Assembly (NCBI GenBank): GCA_030837935.1
Contig: JAUQXU010000013.1
Location: forward strand, 1 to 5,018
Source of the DNA: Candidatus Brocadia sp.
GTDB taxonomy: Bacteria > Planctomycetota > Brocadiia > Brocadiales > Brocadiaceae
Direction: 5' to 3'
Length of the DNA: 5,018 bases
The position numbers were made by a program, and so were the translations under genes. Below, piece by piece: positions 1 through 5,016 of the stretch (position 1 is the stretch's first letter; each line of letters begins with the position of its first letter). The notes below the pieces were generated by a model. The model was not told the DNA's origin. It ran no database searches and saw only the letters and a program-made list of their open reading frames with translations.

Positions 1-130
1 AGGGGAAAACAAGGGAAACGTGTAAAAGAACCGTATTTTCAGCAAAAACCCAACCTCAAATTTTAAAATGATCTCTTGGTAAGGAAAAAATCGCCCTCGC
101 ACTTTTACAAAAAGTGCGTTTTCGTTCAGA
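1..130. mobile_element. Probable end of an unidentified element that truncated the ArdC-like gene
   Basis: On the minus strand the ArdC-like reading frame follows its family up to residues AYIV (codon for V at 133-131) and then becomes unrelated sequence. The new sequence starts at about TGTCTGAACG on the minus strand and contains a perfect 9-bp hairpin (98-118) close to the junction. This is what the end of an insertion sequence or similar element looks like. Only one end is in the window, so neither terminal repeats nor a target duplication can be tested, and no transposase is visible. A deletion junction would look the same. Confidence 0.35.
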
Positions 131-838
131 CACTATATAGGCAACCGACTCAGCCTCTATTTCCTGCTGCGAGTTATCAAGGGCACGCCGCCGCTCGGGG
201 ACGCCGAGCTTTCTGTCTGGTCCGAGATGCCCAAGAAACAGGTGCCCCAGTTCATGCACGAGCGTGGCGAACTTGACTGCTGGATCATGGTTGCGGTTGA
301 TGTGGATTCGGTACTGCTTGGCATCCTTATCGCTGGATGCACGCCGGACTACTTGAATTGAGCCTGCTTTCTGGTCGCCTGCATCAATCAAACAACACTC
401 GATGCTCTTCCTCTTTAGCAACGGCTCGAATGATATCAGCTTGATCTCGTCGATTTCTCCGCGGGCGAAGAAGCTTGACACATCTTCAGGAAGCGGTTTA
501 CCCTCCGTATCCATTACGTCATATACCAAGGCAACTGGACCAAACGGCCAGAGAATGAGCAGTGGCCGCGCACCTTCCTTAGGCCAGCGGTCGAAGCGCT
601 CGCGCCAGTCGCGAGCCGATGCGGCGTAGCGGAGTCCAGGTTTCTGCACCTGGAGCAGCATGGCGTTGAACGGCGCGAAGTTGCGTAGGCGGACAACGAA
701 GTCAAGTAGTTCTTTATAGTCCCTGCTCTGCGTGTACAGCTTAGAGTCAGCTAGGAGCTGGTCCAGTAAGGACCGAGCGTCTTCCGTCTCAAACAACTTC
801 TGCTGCTTTGTCTGGCAGTCGGCTTTGTAGTCGCTCAT
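56..838 (-). CDS. ArdC-like / ImmA-IrrE family metallopeptidase, C-terminus truncated
   Basis: The protein is 260 aa from the ATG at 838; the GTG at 844 would add two residues, but AAGG lies six bases before the ATG and favours it. Residues about 25-115 resemble the ArdC-type N-terminal domain (FNAMLLQVQKPG, ARPLLILWPFGPVALVYDV), which in characterised ArdC binds single-stranded DNA. Residues about 175-236 are a zinc-peptidase domain of the ImmA/IrrE type: HELGH at 195-199 supplies two His ligands and the catalytic Glu, and the acidic cluster EIEAE at 226-230 should supply the third ligand. Proteins of this kind occur on plasmids and integrative elements and are linked to anti-restriction or cleavage of regulators; which applies here is unknown. 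From memory of the family, the frame should continue past AYIV with C-x-R-x-G-V and several dozen more residues. Instead it ends in a 24-residue unrelated tail, so the gene is probably broken. Its GC content is higher than that of its neighbours. Confidence 0.8.
   Translation of the reverse strand: MSDYKADCQTKQQKLFETEDARSLLDQLLADSKLYTQSRDYKELLDFVVRLRNFAPFNAMLLQVQKPGLRYAASARDWRERFDRWPKEGARPLLILWPFGPVALVYDVMDTEGKPLPEDVSSFFARGEIDEIKLISFEPLLKRKSIECCLIDAGDQKAGSIQVVRRASSDKDAKQYRIHINRNHDPAVKFATLVHELGHLFLGHLGPDRKLGVPERRRALDNSQQEIEAESVAYIVSERKRTFCKSARAIFSLPRDHFKI
98..118. repeat. Perfect 9-bp inverted repeat, 3-base loop
   Basis: CGCACTTTT (98-106) and AAAAGTGCG (110-118) are exact reverse complements around ACA. 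The hairpin lies inside the foreign tail of the truncated ArdC-like gene, about 12-15 bases from the point where family similarity stops. On the minus strand it is followed eight bases later by a run of six T, so it could act as a weak terminator. It could equally be the sub-terminal hairpin of the inserted element. Confidence 0.6.
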
Positions 839-844
839 GTGCAC

Positions 845-1273
845 CTTAAACTTTCGAGGTCAATCCATTTTAGCGTATATGGTTAATTCCCGCTTTTTTG
901 TTTGATTGAGTGGGATCTGGAAGTCCTTCTCCATGGTATTGATTTATACCTTCGCGTCTTTGTCCTAAGCGATTCCGAACATAACCCTTAACTCTCTAAG
1001 GATATATCGTTGATCATGTGTGATAGAAAAGGCATGTTTTTTACACGCACCTGACACTGCGGTTCGGTTTTTGAGGTATATTAAGTTCTTCTTCGTCTGA
1101 CCTTACTCCAGAAGCATCTCATGATTATACCCTGGGGTTTCACTCGTCCTTCGGCTCAATTTGCTTGGACTGGAGATTTTACTTAAATTATTGATCATTC
1201 TAATATGTATTGCACATCTACATCTGAAATTAGCAACGGCTATCATCCATAAAGTACTTTGTTAAAGGTTTTT
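845..1273. other. Non-coding stretch, nothing recognised
   Basis: These 429 bases lie between the stop of the interrupted small gene and the start of the ArdC-like gene, both on the minus strand. No frame on either strand stays open with protein-like content. I found no RNA gene, no repeat longer than a few bases and no clear terminator. The only small structure is the palindrome AAAGTACTTT at 1251-1260. A promoter for the ArdC-like gene should lie near the left end of this stretch, but I see no convincing pair of boxes. Confidence 0.5.
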
Positions 1274-1380
1274 TTACTCAATTTCTAAAACTCCATGGTT
1301 CATTCGGTTCGGGTCCTCAAAAGGAGGCTCATAAAAGACCGGAATGCCCGTGTCTCTAATTGCCTCCTTTAATCTCTTTG
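1274..1380 (-). pseudogene. C-terminal piece (34 codons) of the small gene split by the insertion sequence
   Basis: On the minus strand, bases 1378 to 1277 encode KRLKEAIRDTG, then IPVFYEPPFEDPNR, then MNHGVLEIE, followed by TAA at 1276-1274. The piece has no start codon of its own. It is the missing end of the small gene whose beginning is at 3498-3266. Both pieces share the 7-bp sequence CTCTTTG (plus strand) at the break, and joining them through one copy keeps the frame exactly (…LALA-KRLKEAIR…). Bases 1374-1380 are the left copy of the target duplication. Confidence 0.85.
1374..1380. repeat. Left target-site duplication CTCTTTG
   Basis: CTCTTTG directly precedes the left inverted repeat and is repeated exactly at 3266-3272, directly after the right inverted repeat. 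Seven bases fit because both terminal repeats then begin with AGT. The duplication falls inside a coding frame that is restored when one copy is removed, which confirms it independently. Confidence 0.9.
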
Positions 1381-1394
1381 AGTTTCTTGCAAGG
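1381..1394 (+). repeat. Left terminal inverted repeat of the insertion sequence
   Basis: AGTTTCTTGCAAGG matches the right end (3252-3265, reversed) with one T/C difference at the fourth base. Its inner part TTGCAAGG is also the left arm of the hairpin at 1387-1411. Confidence 0.88.
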
Positions 1395-1411
1395 CTTGAA
1401 AAGCCTTGCAA
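1387..1411. repeat. Perfect 11-bp hairpin at the left end of the insertion sequence
   Basis: TTGCAAGGCTT (1387-1397) and AAGCCTTGCAA (1401-1411) pair perfectly around GAA. The hairpin overlaps the terminal repeat and lies upstream of the transposase promoter. Such hairpins are known in other insertion sequences to limit transposase expression driven by transcription entering from outside, or to hide the ribosome site. Here the position fits the first role, which is inference. No T run follows directly, so it is not a standard terminator. Confidence 0.75.
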
Positions 1412-1438
1412 ATAGCCGTATTTCAGCCATTTTTCTTT

Positions 1439-1467
1439 TTAAAATCCTCCTTGGGTTCTGGTATAAT
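1439..1467 (+). promoter_or_regulatory. Possible transposase promoter
   Basis: TATAAT at 1462-1467 is a perfect -10 box, 45 bases before the transposase start, inside the small palindrome GGTATAATACC. The matching -35 at 1439-1444 (TTAAAA, 17-base spacing) is poor, so the promoter may be weak, as is common for transposases. The TATAAT alone could arise by chance in AT-rich DNA. Confidence 0.4.
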
Positions 1468-1512
1468 ACCCTCAGTATTTTTCCCAAAGAACCTTTAAGG
1501 AGACTTTTACAC

Positions 1513-3045
1513 ATGCTCTTTACCAGAGATGCTCACGAACCAATTTATAATTCTCTCCATGATTTGAAGTCTGATAAGACAATCAATGAATGGTTCAATC
1601 TTGCAGTATATGACGAATCTACACTTTCACAGACAGCAAAAGAGATCGAGTCCATACTCAGCAAGATTCCCCAGTCGTATCACTCTCAGTCACCCTTCCA
1701 TTTCAAGCATCTCAAGCCTTCCTATAAGCAACTCTCCTTTAACGATGTTGAAGATGCGGCGTGGTTCAGACAGTTATTCCATTCTCACAAGCAGCTTGAT
1801 AAGCATTATCCCCTGGCAATACTTGAGTTCTTTGATTTCTCCTTCCTCGGTTATATCCTTAAAGAGAATCCCAACGTGTCTCTCTCACGCTCCATATTCA
1901 AAAAATCTTCTGACGATAAGAATTCTTCCTATTATGCCGTTGTTTCCAAGTTCAAGGCTCTCTTGCTCAGACATCTCAAAAATCTTCCCTCTGATGCTGA
2001 AATCCCACGATTCTTAGAGGAAAATGACAAGTATGCAAAAGCCTGTGGCTTATCTCCCCTGGCTATCCCTCACGAATCTCAGATCAATCGCTTTAAAAAC
2101 CAGGGCATTACCACTCTTCGACTCCTTGCCATTTTTTACTTCATTGTTACCGTTGCCATTACTCATAAAATCGTAGATTCGTATCTGGCTGCAATCGATT
2201 CATCGATTCTTGATAGTCATGCCAACCCTTTTCACAAGACACTTACGGGGAGTTGTAAAACATGTCCGTATGCTGAAACGTGCTCTCACCCAGCCGAGTG
2301 GGTCTCCGAAGATGTCAACACCTCATTTACCGTAAAACACGGCAATCACTACTATGGACATAAGGTTCATACCCTGGTTGATTCAGTATCAAATCTCGTC
2401 ATGAGACTTTTTGTGTCAACATCGAGCCTAAACGACAATCCCCTTTTTATCCCCCTCTTAAAGGTCATTGATACTATTGTTCGATTCCGCTTCAAAAAGT
2501 ATGCTGCCGATAAAGGATACGATAATAAAGATAACTATCACTTCGTGGTAAATGAACTCAAGGCAGAGCCCGTTATCCCCCATCGGGAGGAAACAAAAAC
2601 TTCACCGTCTTCAGAACTCTTTCGTATCAAAGATCAAATATGGCATTGTACCAAAGTAAATATGCCCCTCATACCGAACGGCTCTGATAAAAAACAAAAC
2701 ACAGTCATGTTCAAATGTCCCAATGGATATGACAGTTTTTCATGTTCCCATGCCTCTGGATGCCTTAAACCAGGGCAAACACATAAAACCTTCAAAGTTC
2801 AGATAAAAGACAACCTTCGCATATATGGAACTACAACCACTCCAAAAGGTTCTTTCCAGTGGAAAGACGACTTCAACAGAAGAACTTCTATCGAGCGTGT
2901 ATTCTCCGATAACAAACGGGTTCGGCAGGTTGCTTCCTTCTTGAATTTTAATCTCACAGCCATATTTACCCATATTGTTGTTGCTTTCGTAGCTCACAAC
3001 CTTACGGTTATCTTTGATCATTTTAAAGACGTTTTATTACTATGA
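1513..3045 (+). CDS. DDE transposase of the IS4/IS5 superfamily (IS1182-like)
   Basis: The 510-aa enzyme cuts and joins the ends of the insertion sequence. The ATG at 1513 is preceded by AAGGAG (1497-1502) at 10 bases. An earlier in-frame ATG at 1360 lies outside the element and is not the start. The catalytic triad is visible as D229 (AAIDSS), D333 (AADKGYD) and E461 (RTSIERVFSDNKR), the last with the Arg/Lys pattern typical after the catalytic Glu. The YYGHKVHTLVD strand at 280-290 follows the first Asp as expected. Two cysteine groups stand out: C248, C251, C257 and C402, C411, C417, which could together bind zinc. The frame is open throughout, so the enzyme is probably active. It is the only gene of the element and faces opposite to the gene it interrupts. 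Confidence 0.92.
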   Translation: MLFTRDAHEPIYNSLHDLKSDKTINEWFNLAVYDESTLSQTAKEIESILSKIPQSYHSQSPFHFKHLKPSYKQLSFNDVEDAAWFRQLFHSHKQLDKHYPLAILEFFDFSFLGYILKENPNVSLSRSIFKKSSDDKNSSYYAVVSKFKALLLRHLKNLPSDAEIPRFLEENDKYAKACGLSPLAIPHESQINRFKNQGITTLRLLAIFYFIVTVAITHKIVDSYLAAIDSSILDSHANPFHKTLTGSCKTCPYAETCSHPAEWVSEDVNTSFTVKHGNHYYGHKVHTLVDSVSNLVMRLFVSTSSLNDNPLFIPLLKVIDTIVRFRFKKYAADKGYDNKDNYHFVVNELKAEPVIPHREETKTSPSSELFRIKDQIWHCTKVNMPLIPNGSDKKQNTVMFKCPNGYDSFSCSHASGCLKPGQTHKTFKVQIKDNLRIYGTTTTPKGSFQWKDDFNRRTSIERVFSDNKRVRQVASFLNFNLTAIFTHIVVAFVAHNLTVIFDHFKDVLLL

Positions 3046-3251
3046 CTCTCTTTTTGCGTTACCGAGTTTACACAATTTCTCAATCGAATAGAGATACTAC
3101 GTCCAAGAATGCCATTTTTTGCAGATACCTGTCGTATTTTGCCGAGTTTTGCATAGTTTCAAAGTATTTCATGTTTTCTCTACGTGGTGTTCTCTCTTTG
3201 TTTTTTTGAAAAAAACACTATCGGTTCTCCTGCTATCACTTTTTATACCCT
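3046..3251 (+). other. Non-coding right part of the insertion sequence
   Basis: This part follows the transposase stop and runs to the right terminal repeat. It contains a weak AT-only palindrome at 3199-3217 (nine-base arms around one G) and two similar short stretches, ACCGAGTTT at 3061 and GCCGAGTTT at 3140. No clear terminator is present. On the minus strand it is read through from the interrupted host gene up to the TGA at 3171-3169. Confidence 0.5.
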
Positions 3252-3265
3252 CCTTGCAAGAGACT
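3252..3265 (-). repeat. Right terminal inverted repeat of the insertion sequence
   Basis: Read on the minus strand it is AGTCTCTTGCAAGG, matching the left end at 13 of 14 bases. The match does not continue inward. Confidence 0.88.
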
Positions 3266-3272
3266 CTCTTTG
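3266..3272. repeat. Right target-site duplication CTCTTTG
   Basis: Exact copy of 1374-1380, directly after the right terminal repeat. Confidence 0.9.
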
Positions 3273-3592
3273 CCAAAGCGAGGCCTTTCTCATGGAAAGC
3301 ATTCCATGGAAAATTAAGATCTTTATCATTTAACATGAACCACCCTGCCCATTCCTCTAGTTCTTTTTCTATTTGTGCAATTATCTCACGTTCAGGGAAG
3401 TTATAAGGCAATCCTATGCAGACTCCTTCCTGGTCCCATGCGTATGCATCACCATAGTCCGCCATAATTTTGATCTTTGTCAGGTGGTCTTTTGTCATTT
3501 TTCTGTTTGCTTGATGGGAAATAAAGCCCACACTTGTTCAAATGGAAATATCAACTTGGCATTCCCACAATGTGAGCCGCATAAGCACAGTA

Positions 3593-4258
3593 CTATGCAT
3601 CTTTGCTGCCAAAGAGCCTGCGAAGTTCTACGCTGTAATTATTGCCGTAATCGAGAACACCCCAGATACGGTTCCATTGCGTCATAATCCGCTTCGGGTT
3701 TTGTCCAGACTTGGTGATCCTCTGTACCCTTCGCCGCACTTCATACTGCTCCCATATTCCTTTCGCGTTCCGCCTGTACCCATAACTTTTGAAATAAACG
3801 TAACCACCATTGACGTGTTGAACGTATATTAAACTGCTTTGATATTCAAGCGGAACTGCTTTCAACGGTAACTCCTTGGTACAGTCTGAGGCATAAGAGT
3901 GGTACAGACCCAATACCTCCATATCGAACTTACTGGCAAGATCCCGTGCTTTCTCAGATGCAGGCATAATATTGGCAAAACGGTCATTGTATTCGTACCA
4001 TCTGGCAGTCTTGCCTACCGGCAGAGCAGCCTTGATGAACTCAGGATCGCGAGTGCCGATCAGGAATCCGTAACCCTCCAACGGATAAACAAGTGTACAG
4101 TGCTTGTAAATCTTTTTTAAAGCTCTTGACTCGAAGTCGACTGGTGTTGTCTTGAATGTGACACCTCTTGTTTCGTATGATAGCCTCGGAAATCTAATAG
4201 TACTTTTAAGTATGGCTTTAATTTTTTGAACTATAATAAAATAAATTGTTTTTTGCAA
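3593..4258 (-). CDS. Divergent JAB/MPN (Mov34)-domain protein with degenerate JAMM site
   Basis: The frame gives 221 aa. Residues about 45-160 follow the prokaryotic JAB/MPN fold: a helix (ALKKIYKHC), then PLEGYGFLIG with the expected Glu (E61), then RFANIMPASEKARDL, then VLGLYHSY (115-122) and a strand (SSLIYVQHVNG). In active JAMM enzymes, zinc-dependent isopeptidases that cut ubiquitin-like proteins, the motif is E plus H-x-H-x7-S-x2-D. Here E61 and H120 remain, the second His is Tyr (Y122) and no S-x2-D follows at the right distance. Catalysis is therefore doubtful; a binding or structural role, or a different metal site, is possible. The basic C-terminal part (RRRVQRITKSGQNPKR) is unassigned. 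The start is uncertain: the only standard codon before the domain is TTG at 4258, with no ribosome site, and TTGCAA there followed by TTATAG 16 bases on could instead be a promoter. No ATG or GTG occurs before residue 98. Confidence 0.65.
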   Translation of the reverse strand: MQKTIYFIIVQKIKAILKSTIRFPRLSYETRGVTFKTTPVDFESRALKKIYKHCTLVYPLEGYGFLIGTRDPEFIKAALPVGKTARWYEYNDRFANIMPASEKARDLASKFDMEVLGLYHSYASDCTKELPLKAVPLEYQSSLIYVQHVNGGYVYFKSYGYRRNAKGIWEQYEVRRRVQRITKSGQNPKRIMTQWNRIWGVLDYGNNYSVELRRLFGSKDA

Positions 4259-4328
4259 ATTTATTTAGCTGAAAATGCTTCTATATATTACTATTACATA
4301 TCGCTTGATAAATGCATAGCCCTATTGT

Positions 4329-4390
4329 GTCAAACTGTAGTCAAATTGTAGTCAACTCCAGCGGAATCCAACGGAAACCAACGGAATTGG
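4329..4390. repeat. Short direct-repeat array left of the tRNA fragment
   Basis: Two adjoining sets are visible. GTCAAACTGTA (4329-4339) is followed by GTCAAATTGTA (4340-4350) and a partial GTCAACTCCA (4351-4360). Next come three 10-base units, GCGGAATCCA, ACGGAAACCA and ACGGAATTGG (4361-4390). They may be recombinase arm-binding sites, since they lie 107-168 bases from the tRNA fragment. Alternatively they may be the decayed 3' tail of an integrase gene read on the minus strand (…AGVDYNLTTV, stop at 4332-4330). Confidence 0.55.
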
Positions 4391-4496
4391 CAGAATTTAT
4401 GATGGGTAGTAACTTGTTTTGCAATAAGTAATTGCGGTCATAACAGACACAGGATCAGTCAGTTATGAAAATTGTTAAAAATACCCTTTTTATGAA

Positions 4497-4540
4497 TGGG
4501 GTTCAAGAGGTCGTGGGTTCAAATCCCGCCACCCCGACCA
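4497..4540 (+). tRNA. 3' fragment of a tRNA-Pro gene (anticodon GGG), probable attachment site
   Basis: Read from the anticodon loop, the segment fits the tRNA pattern position by position: T33, GGG as positions 34-36, the 3' anticodon stem TCAAG, variable bases AGGTC, T-arm GTGGG-TTCAAAT-CCCGC (one G-T pair), the 3' acceptor strand CACCCCG, discriminator A, and encoded CCA at 4538-4540. The implied first base pair C1-G72 and GGG anticodon point to proline. Upstream bases do not form the D-arm or the 5' acceptor strand, and only three of five anticodon-stem pairs are possible. This is a partial copy, not a working tRNA. A tRNA 3' half next to a tyrosine recombinase gene is the usual footprint of site-specific integration, here with the identity block starting at about the anticodon loop. 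Confidence 0.8.
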
Positions 4541-4546
4541 CTATTT

Positions 4547-4963
4547 TCAAGGGTTGCAGGCATTTGACACATTTCTGTTTTCCTCCAGTGTGACCAAATT
4601 GTGACCGACTTCTAAAATCTGTACTCCGTCTTTAAGACTATCAGGGCAATGATGGGCATACCGTTGGGTCATCTCTATAGAATGATGTCCAAACAACTTC
4701 GATATCTTATAAATATCAATGCCCTTTTGTGCTAACCGCGTTGCAAAGGCATGTCTTAAATCGTGGAAATGAAAGTCATGGATGCCTGTCTTTTTTATGA
4801 CAATATTAAAAGCCCTTCTCAGATTATGGCGGTCAATCTTGGTTGACATATTGCTTAGAAATACAAGATCACTTTTCAAATTTCGGTTCTTTCGTAAAAA
4901 AGTTGAAGTCTGGTAAACTAAGCCATAAAAGTAGAGTAATAATAGGGAAGTAAAGAGTTGCAT
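4547..4963 (-). pseudogene. Tyrosine recombinase (integrase), C-terminal remnant
   Basis: The open frame is 138 codons from an ATG at 4963, but family similarity begins only at about residue 24 (KNRNLKSDLVFLS). The catalytic box is clear: HDLRHAFATRL with H67 and R70, GHHS with H93, and the nucleophile Y102 in TQRYAHH. The first catalytic Arg, the Lys and the entire core- and arm-binding domains are absent; complete enzymes usually have 300-400 residues. An in-frame TAA at 4994-4996 shows that the missing part is not merely outside the window. The remnant cannot recombine DNA by itself. Its stop codon lies six bases from the CCA of the tRNA fragment, so this enzyme or its intact ancestor probably used that tRNA as its integration site. 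Confidence 0.85.
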
Positions 4964-4978
4964 CGAATTTCGACCGTA

Positions 4979-5016
4979 TGTAATATGGTTTTGTTAGAGA
5001 ACAGGATCATATTACA
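4979..5016 (+). repeat. 17-bp hairpin with G-U pairs, loop AGAG
   Basis: Bases 4979-4995 and 5000-5016 pair along 17 positions around AGAG: 14 Watson-Crick pairs and three G-T(U) pairs. The outer nine (TGTAATATG/CATATTACA) are perfect. The wobble pairs are allowed only in the plus-strand transcript; in the minus strand they become A-C mismatches. It lies directly upstream of the integrase remnant, about where that gene was cut, so it may be the end of a small inserted element or a structured RNA. Confidence 0.6.

Larger units (their letters stand above)
1381..3265 (+). mobile_element. Complete 1,885-bp insertion sequence of the IS4/IS5-like DDE group
   Basis: The left end AGTTTCTTGCAAGG (1381-1394) and the reverse complement of the right end, AGTCTCTTGCAAGG (3265-3252), agree at 13 of 14 bases. 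The element is flanked by the 7-bp direct repeat CTCTTTG and carries a single transposase gene (1513-3045). It has split a small minus-strand gene, with the transposase facing the opposite way. The intact duplication, and a host frame that still joins without another change, point to a recent insertion. The right 220 bases after the transposase stop are non-coding apart from codons accidentally read by the broken host gene. I cannot fix the family from memory; the transposase resembles the IS1182-like branch. Confidence 0.92.
3169..3498 (-). pseudogene. Small conserved-type protein, interrupted by the insertion sequence (N-terminal part)
   Basis: The genuine part is 3498-3266, about 76 codons, beginning MTKDHLTKIKIMADYG. 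Beyond 3265 the frame runs into the insertion sequence and adds about 32 foreign residues before stopping at 3169. Joined to the piece at 1380-1274 it makes a protein of 110 aa: a KIKIMADYG strand near the start, an acidic helix IEKELEEWAGWF at about 44-55, FPWNAFHEKGLALAKR at 63-78 and IPVFYEPPFEDP near the end. From memory this resembles a family of small uncharacterised bacterial proteins that begin with KIKLMADYG-like sequence; I know of no assigned function. There are no membrane segments and no catalytic motif I can name. The ATG at 3498 is chosen because it places the conserved strand close to the N-terminus; a GTG at 3531 is possible, and neither has a clear ribosome site. It lies 94 bases downstream of the JAB-domain gene on the same strand, so the two were probably transcribed together. 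Confidence 0.8.

Noticed and set aside
402..629. Plus-strand open frame of 75 codons
   Set aside because: It lies antisense to the ArdC-like gene, which has clear domain motifs; the plus-strand product has none.
1084..1124. Short minus-strand frame MRCFWSKVRRRRT in the 845-1273 gap
   Set aside because: It has only 13 codons after its ATG, no convincing ribosome site and no known counterpart; chance is the simplest explanation.
1360..1512. N-terminal extension of the transposase by 51 codons from an ATG at 1360
   Set aside because: It starts outside the insertion sequence (left end 1381) and runs through the end hairpin and promoter region; the ATG at 1513 has a good ribosome site.
2740..3021. 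Minus-strand frame of 93 codons within the transposase gene
   Set aside because: It is a shadow of the transposase coding frame with no motif of its own.
1269..3173. Alternative insertion-sequence ends based on weaker matches (AAAACTC, or CTTTGA with TGCAA)
   Set aside because: The 13/14 repeats at 1381 and 3265 with an exact 7-bp duplication and a restored host frame explain the boundaries far better.
3199..3217. AT-only palindrome as a terminator
   Set aside because: The stem contains almost only A-T pairs and has a one-base loop, so it would be unstable in RNA.
3119..3832. Overlapping plus-strand frames at 3119-3406, 3373-3687 and 3542-3832
   Set aside because: They are antisense to the interrupted small gene and the JAB-like gene, or lie across an insertion-sequence end, and show no recognisable protein features.
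4329..4390. CRISPR-like array
   Set aside because: Units of 10-11 bases directly abut without spacers, unlike CRISPR repeats of about 24-40 bases separated by unique spacers.
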